Shown one piece after another: positions 41,059-49,684 of a stretch of DNA of 64,000 bases. Each line of letters starts with the position of its first letter. Within the stretch, counting starts at the first letter, position 1. The notes beneath the pieces are model-generated. The model ran no database searches. It saw only the letters and a program-made list of their open reading frames with translations, and was not told the DNA's origin. The DNA lies in assembly GCA_900045905.1 (NCBI GenBank), contig FCNS01000014.1, forward strand, positions 1 through 64,000. The letters run 5' to 3'. The DNA comes from Clostridiales bacterium CHKCI001 (GTDB taxonomy: Bacteria > Bacillota > Clostridia > Lachnospirales > Lachnospiraceae). Both the position numbers and the translations under genes were made by a program.

Positions 41059-41094
41059 ACAAAAGAAACATCCGAAGCATGTCACGATAATAAA
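41059..41094 (-). repeat. Interspersed repeat R1, copy 6 (reverse orientation)
   Basis: Read on the minus strand: TTTTATTATCGTGACATGC, then TTCGGATGTTTCTTTTGT. It is joined to the terminator hairpin at 41093-41157 in the same relative order as the forward copies, although no minus-strand gene lies upstream. Terminator and repeat therefore appear inverted together as a unit. Confidence 0.85.
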
Positions 41095-41157
41095 AACTGG
41101 CAGATATTTGAAATAAAATAGGTGATTCACCTTAAAAAGAATATCTACCAGTTTTTT
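41093..41157. terminator. Bidirectional terminator hairpin
   Basis: AAAACTGGCAGATATT pairs with AATATCTACCAGTTTT (one G-U) and an inner GGTGATTCACC dyad closes the loop; T runs occur on both strands. Confidence 0.88.
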
Positions 41158-41210
41158 CAGAAATATGATATAATACAAGAGTAAAAAATCGTGCATTGTG
41201 AGGAATAGCA

Positions 41211-41981
41211 ATGAAGAAATTAATTCACTGTAAATCTTGTGGAGCCAAATTTGAGGAAGATTTACCGAAATGTCCCTATTGTGGTACATTAAATTATAGA
41301 GGGGCAGAGCGAGAATACTTAAACAAATTAGAAGATATTCGAGAAGATATGGAGGATCTACAAGAGATTCCAGAAGATGAAGTAAAAAAGGAAATAAAAA
41401 AACAGGGAAAGTTTATAGGGAAAGTAATTCTTATTATAGGTATTCTTGTGATTGGATTGGCTTTACTACTATATTGGATTACTCGAGATTCTGGAAGGGA
41501 TAGGAAAGAGGATTACCTTTGGATGCAGGAAAATTTTCCTATTATGGATGAATTATATGAGGACGAGAATTATGAGAAATTGATGGATTTCTATTTGGAT
41601 AAGATAGAGGCACAGAATGTTGTATGGGAATGGAATCATGCCGATTTTTGTAATATTTATCTGGATATTATGGAAATCTATGAGATTTTAGATATGGAAG
41701 AACAAGGAGAAGAGATTACAAGGTATGATTATGAAACCTTGTTTTATTTGGAATGGGTTGTGAAGGGAATTCCATTTCGAGGCGATATTGATGAGGAAGA
41801 AGAAAAACGTCTCAAACCATATTATAGTCGAGTCTTATCAGATTTAGAATCTCGCTGGAATATGAGCGAAGAAGATTACCAAATGTTTCTGGAGCAAATA
41901 GAAAAAAATCATGGCATGGTGAAGTATGAAGACTGTATGAATTATATTGGAGAATGGTATGGAGGGGAAGAAGCGTCATGA
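41211..41981 (+). CDS. Zinc-ribbon single-pass membrane protein
   Basis: A 256-residue protein: an N-terminal zinc ribbon with two Cys pairs (HCKSCGAKFEEDLPKCPYCG, residues 7-26), a charged segment, one membrane helix (about 66-89), then an acidic helical outer domain of about 165 residues rich in Glu and Tyr. Function unknown. The next gene is built on the same plan and overlaps it by four bases, so the two products are probably made together. Confidence 0.7.
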   Translation: MKKLIHCKSCGAKFEEDLPKCPYCGTLNYRGAEREYLNKLEDIREDMEDLQEIPEDEVKKEIKKQGKFIGKVILIIGILVIGLALLLYWITRDSGRDRKEDYLWMQENFPIMDELYEDENYEKLMDFYLDKIEAQNVVWEWNHADFCNIYLDIMEIYEILDMEEQGEEITRYDYETLFYLEWVVKGIPFRGDIDEEEEKRLKPYYSRVLSDLESRWNMSEEDYQMFLEQIEKNHGMVKYEDCMNYIGEWYGGEEAS

Positions 41982-42724
41982 AATGTCCGTATTGCGGTGG
42001 TAATTTATCGCTGGAAGATGAAACATGCCCACATTGTGGAAGGCTGAATGAACAGGCACGGCAACATGTAAAGGATATGAAACATTATAAAGGGGAGTTT
42101 GAGCATGCAAAGAAGCATGTGTACATAGCAACGAATCGATACACCAAAGTAGTTGTTCGAGTTGTGATTATTGCAATCTTGTTCTTTGCAATTATTGTGC
42201 TATATAATTTGGGAGAACGTTCCTATTCCATTGTACGCAGTATAGGACAATACCAATCTAAGCGCCATGCAGCAGAGTACATGAAACAATTAGATCAGTA
42301 TATAGAAGAGGAGGAGTTTTTTGCCTTTACAACATTTTGTAATGAACATAAAATTGATTGTTATGAAGAACCGTATATGCGTTATATACCAGTAAAGCGG
42401 ACCGCTCAAAATTATATGAATCTCTATGAGAATATTATGCAATTGGTGTGTCCAACAGAATACCAGGAACAATCAAGCCAAATAGAACAGATGACCGAAA
42501 ATTTGGATTATTTTTATTCTTCGATGGATATGGAACAATATGAGTATTATGAGGGAGCTGATAGTGAATCCAATCAAAGGGCATTAGAGACAATGGAACA
42601 TAATATTATATTGTTATTGCAAACTTATTTCCATATTTCAGAAGAAGAGGCAGAACAACTAAAAGAATTATCGCAGGCAAAGCGGGCAGTTCTAATTGAG
42701 GAGGCGATAATTGGTGAAGAGTAA
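41978..42724 (+). CDS. Second zinc-ribbon single-pass membrane protein
   Basis: A 248-residue protein with the same order of parts as its neighbour: zinc ribbon at the very N terminus (MKCPYCGGNLSLEDETCPHC), linker, membrane helix (about 56-78), then an acidic helical outer domain with EEEAEQLKELSQAKRAV near the end. The ATG at 41978 overlaps the previous stop (ATGA) and has GGAGGGGAAG upstream. Divergent tandem duplication is likely. Function unknown. Confidence 0.7.
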   Translation: MKCPYCGGNLSLEDETCPHCGRLNEQARQHVKDMKHYKGEFEHAKKHVYIATNRYTKVVVRVVIIAILFFAIIVLYNLGERSYSIVRSIGQYQSKRHAAEYMKQLDQYIEEEEFFAFTTFCNEHKIDCYEEPYMRYIPVKRTAQNYMNLYENIMQLVCPTEYQEQSSQIEQMTENLDYFYSSMDMEQYEYYEGADSESNQRALETMEHNIILLLQTYFHISEEEAEQLKELSQAKRAVLIEEAIIGEE

Positions 42725-43139
42725 AAGAAAAAAGGAAAAGAAGAGTCCAGTAATTATAGTTTTAGATATTATCATTGTTTTATGTTGTATAGGGCTGATA
42801 ATGGCAGCATCTTCTATGATTCGTTCCTTTCAAAATGTCTATTATAGTTATTCAGAGGATACCTTTTATTATCGCCTTTTAGAAGGGGATTATCCTTCCA
42901 TGGTTCGATTGTATTATGAGAATGAAGAAAATGATGTAAAAGAAGAGGGAGATTTGGGTGAATATTATGGAGTAGCCAAGTATTTTGAAGCAGCTTCTTA
43001 TTATAAGATATATGAAGAATCAGGAGATACGGTGCGTGCCAATCATCAAAAGAAAAAAATGGAAACAGCATTAAAAGAAATGGGAGATTTATCAGCAGAA
43101 GCAGATCGGATTAAAGAGCAATTGGATATTTCTGAGTAA
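42711..43139 (+). CDS. Small single-pass membrane protein
   Basis: A 142-residue protein: basic N terminus (KSKRKKEKKS), one membrane helix (about 13-35), then an acidic, Tyr-rich helical outer part (EYYGVAKYFEAASYYKIYEE) that looks like the outer part of the two preceding proteins. It lacks the zinc ribbon. The start is TTG at 42711 or GTG at 42714, after GAGGAGG. It overlaps the preceding gene, completing a three-gene operon with an unknown role at the membrane. Confidence 0.65.
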   Translation: MVKSKRKKEKKSPVIIVLDIIIVLCCIGLIMAASSMIRSFQNVYYSYSEDTFYYRLLEGDYPSMVRLYYENEENDVKEEGDLGEYYGVAKYFEAASYYKIYEESGDTVRANHQKKKMETALKEMGDLSAEADRIKEQLDISE

Positions 43140-43159
43140 AAAACAAAGGAGGAACGTGT

Positions 43160-44173
43160 ATGAGCCAAACTCGATTTTATAGATTTGATAATATTCGATT
43201 TATATTAATCGTATGTGTTGTGTTTGGTCACTTTCTGGAAATGATTCCAGGAACTATGTCTCTGTATCTGTATCGTATTATTTATTCGTTCCATATGCCT
43301 GCATTTATTTTTATATCGGGTTATTTTGCGAAATATAGTCGTAAAAAAATACTGTTTACGTTTTTGTATACCTATTTATTATTCCAGACAATTTATCAAT
43401 TGTTTGAGCGTTTTGTATTGAATCCACAGCAGCCATTTCGGTTTCAGTTTACTTATCCATATTGGCTGCTATGGTATTTAGTTGTAATGATTTTTTATTA
43501 TCTGTTAATTCCGATTTTTGATGATAGGAGATATTATATTCGGATTATATTTATCGCAGGCTCCATTGTACTATCTATATTGGCTGGATTTGATTGGACA
43601 ATTCAATATTACTTATCACTTTCTAAATTTATAACATTTTTACCATATTTTCTAGCTGGATACTATGTAAGACGTAGTGCTAGAATACAGCAGTTCTTAA
43701 ATAATGGTTGGCCCTTCTATTGGTGCAAAATTCTACTTATGTTAGGGATTGTCTGTATTTCATGTCTCTACTTATGGAAGAATACTATGATTATACCAGC
43801 GATTTTGCATGGATCAAATAATTATCAATTAGAAGGATATGAACCAATGATTAAGTTTATATTGCTCATAATTGGAGCTAGTTGGATTATACTCTTTCTA
43901 TTTCTTCCATTTTTGGATAAGAAAATTCCATTTCTCACATCTATGGGACAGAATACGTTTCCCGTTTTTTTGCTTCATGGATTTTGTATTAAATTAGCGA
44001 GTAAATATAATATTTTTCAATTTACTCCAAGAGAAAATCTTTTATTGGCATTAGTATTGTCTGTCGTAATTGTAATTGTTTTTGGAAATCCATATGTTGG
44101 AAAGATTTTTCAACGAATCTTTACTGGAAATTGGATTTTAGAGCGAATGAAAAAGGTAAATCCAAAACAGTAA
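43160..44173 (+). CDS. Acyltransferase-3 family sugar O-acetyltransferase
   Basis: A 337-residue protein with about ten membrane helices. RFDNIRFILIVCVVFGHFLE holds the family Arg and catalytic-type His, and YSFHMPAFIFISGYFAKY the next conserved stretch. It resembles fucose-4-O-acetylase-like proteins that acetylate cell-wall or capsule sugars. There are 20 bases between it and the zinc-ribbon operon, so it could be co-transcribed. It has no N-terminal extension, unlike the enzyme at 1018. Confidence 0.85.
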   Translation: MSQTRFYRFDNIRFILIVCVVFGHFLEMIPGTMSLYLYRIIYSFHMPAFIFISGYFAKYSRKKILFTFLYTYLLFQTIYQLFERFVLNPQQPFRFQFTYPYWLLWYLVVMIFYYLLIPIFDDRRYYIRIIFIAGSIVLSILAGFDWTIQYYLSLSKFITFLPYFLAGYYVRRSARIQQFLNNGWPFYWCKILLMLGIVCISCLYLWKNTMIIPAILHGSNNYQLEGYEPMIKFILLIIGASWIILFLFLPFLDKKIPFLTSMGQNTFPVFLLHGFCIKLASKYNIFQFTPRENLLLALVLSVVIVIVFGNPYVGKIFQRIFTGNWILERMKKVNPKQ

Positions 44174-44221
44174 AATATTCACACTATATATTATTTTACA
44201 ACAGTTTTTTATATAAACAGA

Positions 44222-44251
44222 TTGTGTAAATGAAATGTTTTCTGCTATAAT
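44222..44251 (+). promoter_or_regulatory. Promoter of the two-component operon
   Basis: TTGTGT (44222-44227), an 18-base spacer, then TATAAT (44246-44251). Confidence 0.6.
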
Positions 44252-44314
44252 AAAATATAAAAAAGTATTTACTTTTTTGATTGTAAAAATAATAAGATTC
44301 GAGAGGAATTTAAT

Positions 44315-45007
44315 TTGAATAAAAATATTTTAGTAGTAGAAGATGAGGATAGTGTAAAGCGGGGAATTAGTTTTGCTTTGGAAAAGGAGGGATACCATGT
44401 GTTTTCCTGTGAAAGAATTTGTGAAGCAGAACGTATTTTTCAAAACGAATCTTTACAGCTAGTTATTTGTGACATTAATCTCCCAGATGGAAATGGTTTG
44501 GATTGGATTAAACGTGTAAGGAAAAGAAGTAATGTACATATTATATGTTTGACTGCATTGGATCAAGAGACCGATCAAGTGCTTGGATATGAGGCTGGAG
44601 CAGATGATTATATTACAAAGCCTTTTAGCCTTTCCGTATTAGGGTTGAAGGTACAAGCTTTTTTTAAAAAACAGGTGCAGAAAAAGGAAACTTGGCTGAA
44701 GTCAGGGGAGATTCGTTTTTCTAAAGAGGAAATGAAAGTCTATCGGAAAGGAGAAGCAATTTCTCTTACAAAAAATGAATGGAAATTACTTTGGCTGTTT
44801 TTGGAGCATCCAAAACAGATTTTATCGAAAAAACAGTTATTGGAACAATTGTTTGATCTGGATGGGGTATTTGTAGAGTCCAATACGGTTGCAGTTAATA
44901 TTTGTCGATTAAGAGAAAAAATCGAAGATGATGTCAAAAATCCCCAGTATATCAAAAATGTTAGAGGAATTGGGTATGTATGGGATAAAGAATGTGTGGA
45001 AAAATGA
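44315..45007 (+). CDS. OmpR-type response regulator
   Basis: A 230-residue regulator. The receiver domain (1-118) has the acidic pair VVEDEDS, the phosphorylated Asp in LVICDINLPDGNG, Thr/Ser in IICLTALD and Lys in YITKPFSL. The C-terminal winged helix (about 130-228) has LTKNEWKLLWLFLEHP and NTVAVNICRLREKIEDD. The start codon is TTG with GAGAGGAA upstream. It is followed by the histidine kinase with overlap and then an ABC exporter that it probably controls. Confidence 0.92.
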   Translation: MNKNILVVEDEDSVKRGISFALEKEGYHVFSCERICEAERIFQNESLQLVICDINLPDGNGLDWIKRVRKRSNVHIICLTALDQETDQVLGYEAGADDYITKPFSLSVLGLKVQAFFKKQVQKKETWLKSGEIRFSKEEMKVYRKGEAISLTKNEWKLLWLFLEHPKQILSKKQLLEQLFDLDGVFVESNTVAVNICRLREKIEDDVKNPQYIKNVRGIGYVWDKECVEK

Positions 45008-46239
45008 GTAGTAGAACAACGAAAAGAAAAATGATAAAGCAGGTAGCAGTTAGTCTGCTGATATTCATATTATTTGATGCCGCACTTATTTTTATAGAAT
45101 ATGGTAATTATAAAGAAAAAATAAATCTTTTATCGACTGTTGTGTCTCAGGAAGATACAGTTAAAATTGTAACGGGTATTTTAAAAGGAGAGTCGTTGGA
45201 TTACTCTGAGGGAGAAGCTATTTTAAAAGAATATGGGTTTGAACGGAATCGTGATAATGTAATCTATCGTAGGTTTTGGATGCAGTGTGGAAAAATCATT
45301 GGACTCTCTATTTTATTGTTTGGAGCAGAAATGATACTTTTTCTTATCATAACTCGAAAAAGAGAAAGCAGAGAGATTACAGAGATAAAGCAGCTGGAAA
45401 AAATAGTTTCCGATTATCGTAAGGAAAACTTTAATGATCAGATAGTATCATTTAGAATATTCTCAAATACTGAGTTAGGACGGCTTTATTTGGAAATTGA
45501 AGCGTTGGGAAATACGTTACAGCTGCTTCATAAAAGAATGAGAGCAGAAAAAGAAGAGACAAAATCACTTGTTACGGATATTTCACACCAACTAAAAACT
45601 CCTGTAGCAGCATTAAAAACTAGTTTTGAAATTTTACAAAATGAGAATCTCATAAAAGAAGAACAAATGGAATTTACAGAGCGTTGTAATATGCAGCTGC
45701 GAGGAATTGAGAATTTACTCTCTGCACTAGTCAATATATCTCGAATGGAATCAGGAATGATTACAATACGTCCAGAGGAGAACTATTTATTTGACACGAT
45801 TCTGGAGGCTGTGAATCGAGTATATGAAAAAGCAATGAACAAACATATTTCCATTGAGTTGGATGCAGATGAAACGGTGGAAGAGTTGGTGGTGATTCAT
45901 GATCCGAAATGGATTGCGGAAGCATTCATTAATATTTTAGAGAATGCAATAAAATATAGTCCAGAAAATACGTCGATTACAATACGAGTGATGAATATGA
46001 CAACTTTTTTACGGATGGAAATAGAAGATCAAGGAATTGGAATTCCAAAAGAGGAGTATAATAAAGTATTTCAGCGATTTTTCCGAGGCAGTTTAGAAGA
46101 AGTAAAAAAAGAAAGTGGTTCTGGAGTGGGATTGTATTTAACAAGGGAAATTATTAATCGACATCATGGAACAATACGGGTGTCTGCGGGAAAGTATGGA
46201 GTTGGCACAGTATTTACGATTCAACTTCCAAGAGCATAA
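45004..46239 (+). CDS. Sensor histidine kinase
   Basis: A membrane kinase of about 411 residues with two membrane helices (about 14-32 and 96-118) around a short outer loop of about 60 residues, a HAMP-like linker, a dimerisation/phospho-acceptor segment LVTDISHQLKTPVAALKTSF with the His, then N box NILENAIKYSP, DQGIGIP and GSGVGLYLTREI of the ATPase domain. The ATG at 45004 overlaps the regulator stop; an in-frame ATG at 44992 is possible. The pairing with an FtsX-type exporter resembles antimicrobial-peptide sensing systems. Confidence 0.9.
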   Translation: MSSRTTKRKMIKQVAVSLLIFILFDAALIFIEYGNYKEKINLLSTVVSQEDTVKIVTGILKGESLDYSEGEAILKEYGFERNRDNVIYRRFWMQCGKIIGLSILLFGAEMILFLIITRKRESREITEIKQLEKIVSDYRKENFNDQIVSFRIFSNTELGRLYLEIEALGNTLQLLHKRMRAEKEETKSLVTDISHQLKTPVAALKTSFEILQNENLIKEEQMEFTERCNMQLRGIENLLSALVNISRMESGMITIRPEENYLFDTILEAVNRVYEKAMNKHISIELDADETVEELVVIHDPKWIAEAFINILENAIKYSPENTSITIRVMNMTTFLRMEIEDQGIGIPKEEYNKVFQRFFRGSLEEVKKESGSGVGLYLTREIINRHHGTIRVSAGKYGVGTVFTIQLPRA

Positions 46240-46281
46240 TAAAATGATTAGATTGTATCGTGCAGCAGTACGATATAAAAG

Positions 46282-46310
46282 AGTCTTACAATTTTGTAAG
46301 GCTTTTTTTC
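46282..46310 (+). terminator. Terminator after the two-component genes
   Basis: AGTCTTACAA pairs with TTGTAAGGCT around a 2-base loop, followed by TTTTTTT. Confidence 0.85.
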
Positions 46311-46384
46311 TATCTTGAAAGAGAATAGAAAGACTTGAGGAATATGATAATATCATAAAAAAATTAGAGTAGGTGGGAGAGCAA

Positions 46385-47053
46385 ATGGACACGATATTGA
46401 AAACAGAACATTTATGTAAAATATATGGAACAGGAAATAACTTAGTAAATGCAGTGCAGGATGTGAATCTTTCGATTGAACAAGGTGAATTTGTAACGAT
46501 TGTTGGAAAGTCAGGTTCGGGGAAAAGTACATTGCTTCATATGTTGGGAGGTCTGGATCATCCTACATCAGGAAGCATATTTATACGAGATCAAAATTTA
46601 TTTCAAATGAAGGAAGAAGAACGTGCTGTTTTTCGCAGAAGAAAGATTGGATTTGTTTTTCAGGCATTTAATTTAATTTCTTCTATTAATGTATGGGAAA
46701 ATATTGTACTGCCGATTGGATTGGATGGAAGGCAAGTGGATGAAGTTTTTGTAGAAGATATTATAAAGACACTGGGGATTGAAAATAAACTTCATAACTT
46801 GCCTAATACATTATCAGGAGGACAACAGCAGAGAGTAGCGATTGCAAGAGCCATTGCTTCTAAGCCAGATATTATACTGGCAGATGAACCGACAGGAAAT
46901 CTGGATTCTAAGACAAGTGATGAGGTAGTGGGATTACTTAAAATGTCCGTGCAAAAATATGGTCAGACCCTAATTATGATTACCCATGATGAAGATATTG
47001 CACAGATTGCAGATCGTACCATTGTGATAGAAGATGGAAAGGTAGTGAGATAA
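46385..47053 (+). CDS. ABC exporter ATPase, MacB/LolD type
   Basis: A 222-residue ATPase. Walker A is IVGKSGSGKSTLLHMLGGLD, signature LSGGQQQRVAIARAIASKP, Walker B IILADEPTGNLDSKTSDE, and the switch His lies in IMITHDEDIA; GFVFQAFNLI is typical of exporters that pair with FtsX-like permeases. The ATG at 46385 follows GGTGGGAG; a GTG at 46373 is less likely. Two bases separate it from the permease gene. Confidence 0.93.
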   Translation: MDTILKTEHLCKIYGTGNNLVNAVQDVNLSIEQGEFVTIVGKSGSGKSTLLHMLGGLDHPTSGSIFIRDQNLFQMKEEERAVFRRRKIGFVFQAFNLISSINVWENIVLPIGLDGRQVDEVFVEDIIKTLGIENKLHNLPNTLSGGQQQRVAIARAIASKPDIILADEPTGNLDSKTSDEVVGLLKMSVQKYGQTLIMITHDEDIAQIADRTIVIEDGKVVR

Positions 47054-47055
47054 TT

Positions 47056-49482
47056 ATGAAGACATTAACGGCGGTTGCAATTCAAAATAATAAAAAAAAT
47101 AAAACTCGAAGCATTTTAATTATAATTGCCATTGTATTAACAACGATTCTATTGACCATTATTGCGAATTATTGTTATGGGATTATAAAAAATAATAGGG
47201 AACACGCAGGTGATTACTACGGTGTTTATCATGGGATGTATCGCTCCATATCACAGGAGCAGATTGAGCAAATGGAATTGAGAAGTGAGTTTTCTAAAAT
47301 TGGACGTATGGCATATGCGGGAGAGATAGAAAGTGAACGGAATATGGCTCTTTATTGGGTTGATACAGTTACAATGCAAATGATGAATATGGAAAATTTG
47401 TTGGAAAAAGGAACAATGCCAGAAAAAACAGATGAAATTATTGCAAATAGAAGTTTTTTTGAACAGCTTGGTATAGAAAATCCTCAAGTAGGGGATGAGG
47501 TTACATTATATAGTAGAATTGATAATAAGAGCAAGTTTAGTAAAAATAAATTTAAAATAAGTGGTATTATCCAAGAACAAAATACACAATTAGAACAGAA
47601 AAGTTATATTGGATATGTTTCACAAAAATTTTATAACGATCAAACAGAAGAAGATACACGTTATTATAATGTATATTTCCAACTAAATGATGCAGTAAAA
47701 ATCAATTATGATAACGCGGAGCAATTCATACAAGAACTAGGAAAAAAATGTGGTATTGATGAAAAGCAAACAATCATAAATAGTTATTATATTATGTGGT
47801 CAACGGACCCAGGTATAGAGACAATTGTGGGAGGCAGTATCCTTATTTTAGGGGTTGTCGTGTTTTCATCAGTAGTAATCTATAATATTTTTCAAGTAGG
47901 AATTGTTCAAAAAATTCAAGAGTATGGAAAAATAAAAGCTTTGGGAGCCACAAAAAAACAACTAAAGAAAATCGTACAAACGGAAGGTATCATACTGGCG
48001 TTTATTGGAGTTCCGATTGGTTTACTGCTTGGATGTATCATTGGAAATCTCACGTTTGCATGGATTATGGAGCAGGCAAAAATGGTGGATTCAAAATTAG
48101 AAGGGACAACGAATATTGTATCGATTCCGATTCTATTTATTGTGATAATTATTGCGTTTATTACTGTTCGGCTTGCATTAGAGAAACCGATGCGTATGGT
48201 AGCGAAAGCTTCTCCTGTAGAAGCAATACGGTTTGAGGGAAATAAAAATCAAAGTGTTCGGAAAGGACATCGGCATGTATCGGTAAAAGAGATGACAATG
48301 GCGAATATCTCAGCAAATAAGAAGAGAACCGTAGGAACCATTCTTACAATGGGATTATCCTGTGTGTTATTTGTTGTAATTGCTAATTTTGTTGGAAATA
48401 TGGATGCAGAATATAGTGCTAGACAGAACATCGAGTATGGACAGATCATGATTGATTTGGATTACTCACTAAGTGATGAGGCTTATCCTGAAAATAATCT
48501 GGATTCCATATTAAAAGAAGATCCGCTTGGAGAAGATACGATTCAGCAGATAGAAACGATAGACGGCGTTACAGATATAAGAGTCAGAAAACAACTGGCA
48601 ATGAAAACTATGAATGAAGAGGGAAAGCCAAGCGATGAGATATTTTCTGTAATGGTATTAAACCGAGAAGATTTTGAAAAATATAGGAAAGATTCAGGCA
48701 TAGTAGGAGATTTTACCTACGATACTGTGGCTGAGGAAAATGGAATTATCTATGGATATTCTTATTTTATGGAAGATCACGACTATTTTATAGGACAGAA
48801 CTTAGATATGAGATTAGAGAATGGAGCATCTTCCTGTGATTATAATGGGACAATTCAGGGAGCATTTGGGAATGTTGGATCGGAATGGGTGATTACAGAA
48901 GAAACTTATAAACAATTGGGTTTGAAGGAAGGAGGAAATGGTCAAATATGGGTTGACTGCAAGGAGGAGGATGTAGAATCAGTAAAAGAACAGTTAGAAG
49001 ATATTCTGTTAGTAAAAGATCATGTAGAAATTAATACTTATGCGGATGAGCTTCAAGCTTCCCAATTAAGTATGAAGATGATGCGTTTGATGTGTTATGT
49101 ATTAGTAATGATAGTTGGACTAATTGGGTTTATCAATATGGCGAATACAATGATTATTAGTATCATTACAAGAAGACGCGAATTTGGTATGCTTCAAGCA
49201 ATTGGAATGACCAATTCACAGTTAAATCAAATGCTTCAGACAGAAGGTTTTTTATTTACCATTGGAACTGTATTCGTATCCATGCTAATAGGAGTTCCAA
49301 TTGGATATGGACTGTTTCAGTACGGAAAAGAACATAGTTGGATGGGATTGTATCAGTATCATTTGCCATGGATGGAGATAATTGGCATGGTTATTGTAAT
49401 TGGAATTCTTCAAACTATTTTATCCTTTATTCTAAGCAGAAACATAAGAAAGGAATCGGTAATTAGTCGGATTCAATACTAG
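47056..49482 (+). CDS. FtsX-type ABC exporter permease
   Basis: An 808-residue protein with two FtsX/MacB repeats. Membrane helices near 20-42, then a large outer domain (about 45-255), three helices (about 258-370), a linker, a second set beginning near 425-447, a second outer domain, and three last helices (about 685-795). EYGKIKALGATKKQLKKIVQ and EFGMLQAIGMTNSQLNQMLQ are the paired FtsX motifs. With its ATPase and two-component system it likely expels or senses cell-wall-active peptides. Confidence 0.9.
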   Translation: MKTLTAVAIQNNKKNKTRSILIIIAIVLTTILLTIIANYCYGIIKNNREHAGDYYGVYHGMYRSISQEQIEQMELRSEFSKIGRMAYAGEIESERNMALYWVDTVTMQMMNMENLLEKGTMPEKTDEIIANRSFFEQLGIENPQVGDEVTLYSRIDNKSKFSKNKFKISGIIQEQNTQLEQKSYIGYVSQKFYNDQTEEDTRYYNVYFQLNDAVKINYDNAEQFIQELGKKCGIDEKQTIINSYYIMWSTDPGIETIVGGSILILGVVVFSSVVIYNIFQVGIVQKIQEYGKIKALGATKKQLKKIVQTEGIILAFIGVPIGLLLGCIIGNLTFAWIMEQAKMVDSKLEGTTNIVSIPILFIVIIIAFITVRLALEKPMRMVAKASPVEAIRFEGNKNQSVRKGHRHVSVKEMTMANISANKKRTVGTILTMGLSCVLFVVIANFVGNMDAEYSARQNIEYGQIMIDLDYSLSDEAYPENNLDSILKEDPLGEDTIQQIETIDGVTDIRVRKQLAMKTMNEEGKPSDEIFSVMVLNREDFEKYRKDSGIVGDFTYDTVAEENGIIYGYSYFMEDHDYFIGQNLDMRLENGASSCDYNGTIQGAFGNVGSEWVITEETYKQLGLKEGGNGQIWVDCKEEDVESVKEQLEDILLVKDHVEINTYADELQASQLSMKMMRLMCYVLVMIVGLIGFINMANTMIISIITRRREFGMLQAIGMTNSQLNQMLQTEGFLFTIGTVFVSMLIGVPIGYGLFQYGKEHSWMGLYQYHLPWMEIIGMVIVIGILQTILSFILSRNIRKESVISRIQY

Positions 49483-49592
49483 AAAAAACTTTAAGATTGT
49501 TAATTCTATTCTTTATTATGCATAGCAAAAAAATTAAAGAAAAATGGTTTCTAGGTTTCGCTACATAATAGAGGACTTTGATAATTTGGAAC

Positions 49593-49636
49593 AAGCAATT
49601 CCACTCGTGTTTTTACAATGGAATTGCTTGCTTTAT
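49593..49636. terminator. Terminator between convergent genes
   Basis: AAGCAATTCCA pairs perfectly with TGGAATTGCTT across a 15-base loop; TGCTTTATT follows, running into an R1 repeat. Confidence 0.82.
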
Positions 49637-49674
49637 TATCGTGATATCCAGCATTTAGTGGAGGTTTCTTTTGT
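49632..49674 (+). repeat. Interspersed repeat R1, copy 7
   Basis: TTTATTATCGTGATATCCAG, a variable middle, then AGTGGAGGTTTCTTTTGT. It ends 11 bases before the stop codon of the minus-strand MerR gene. Confidence 0.88.
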
Positions 49675-49684
49675 GCTAATTATT

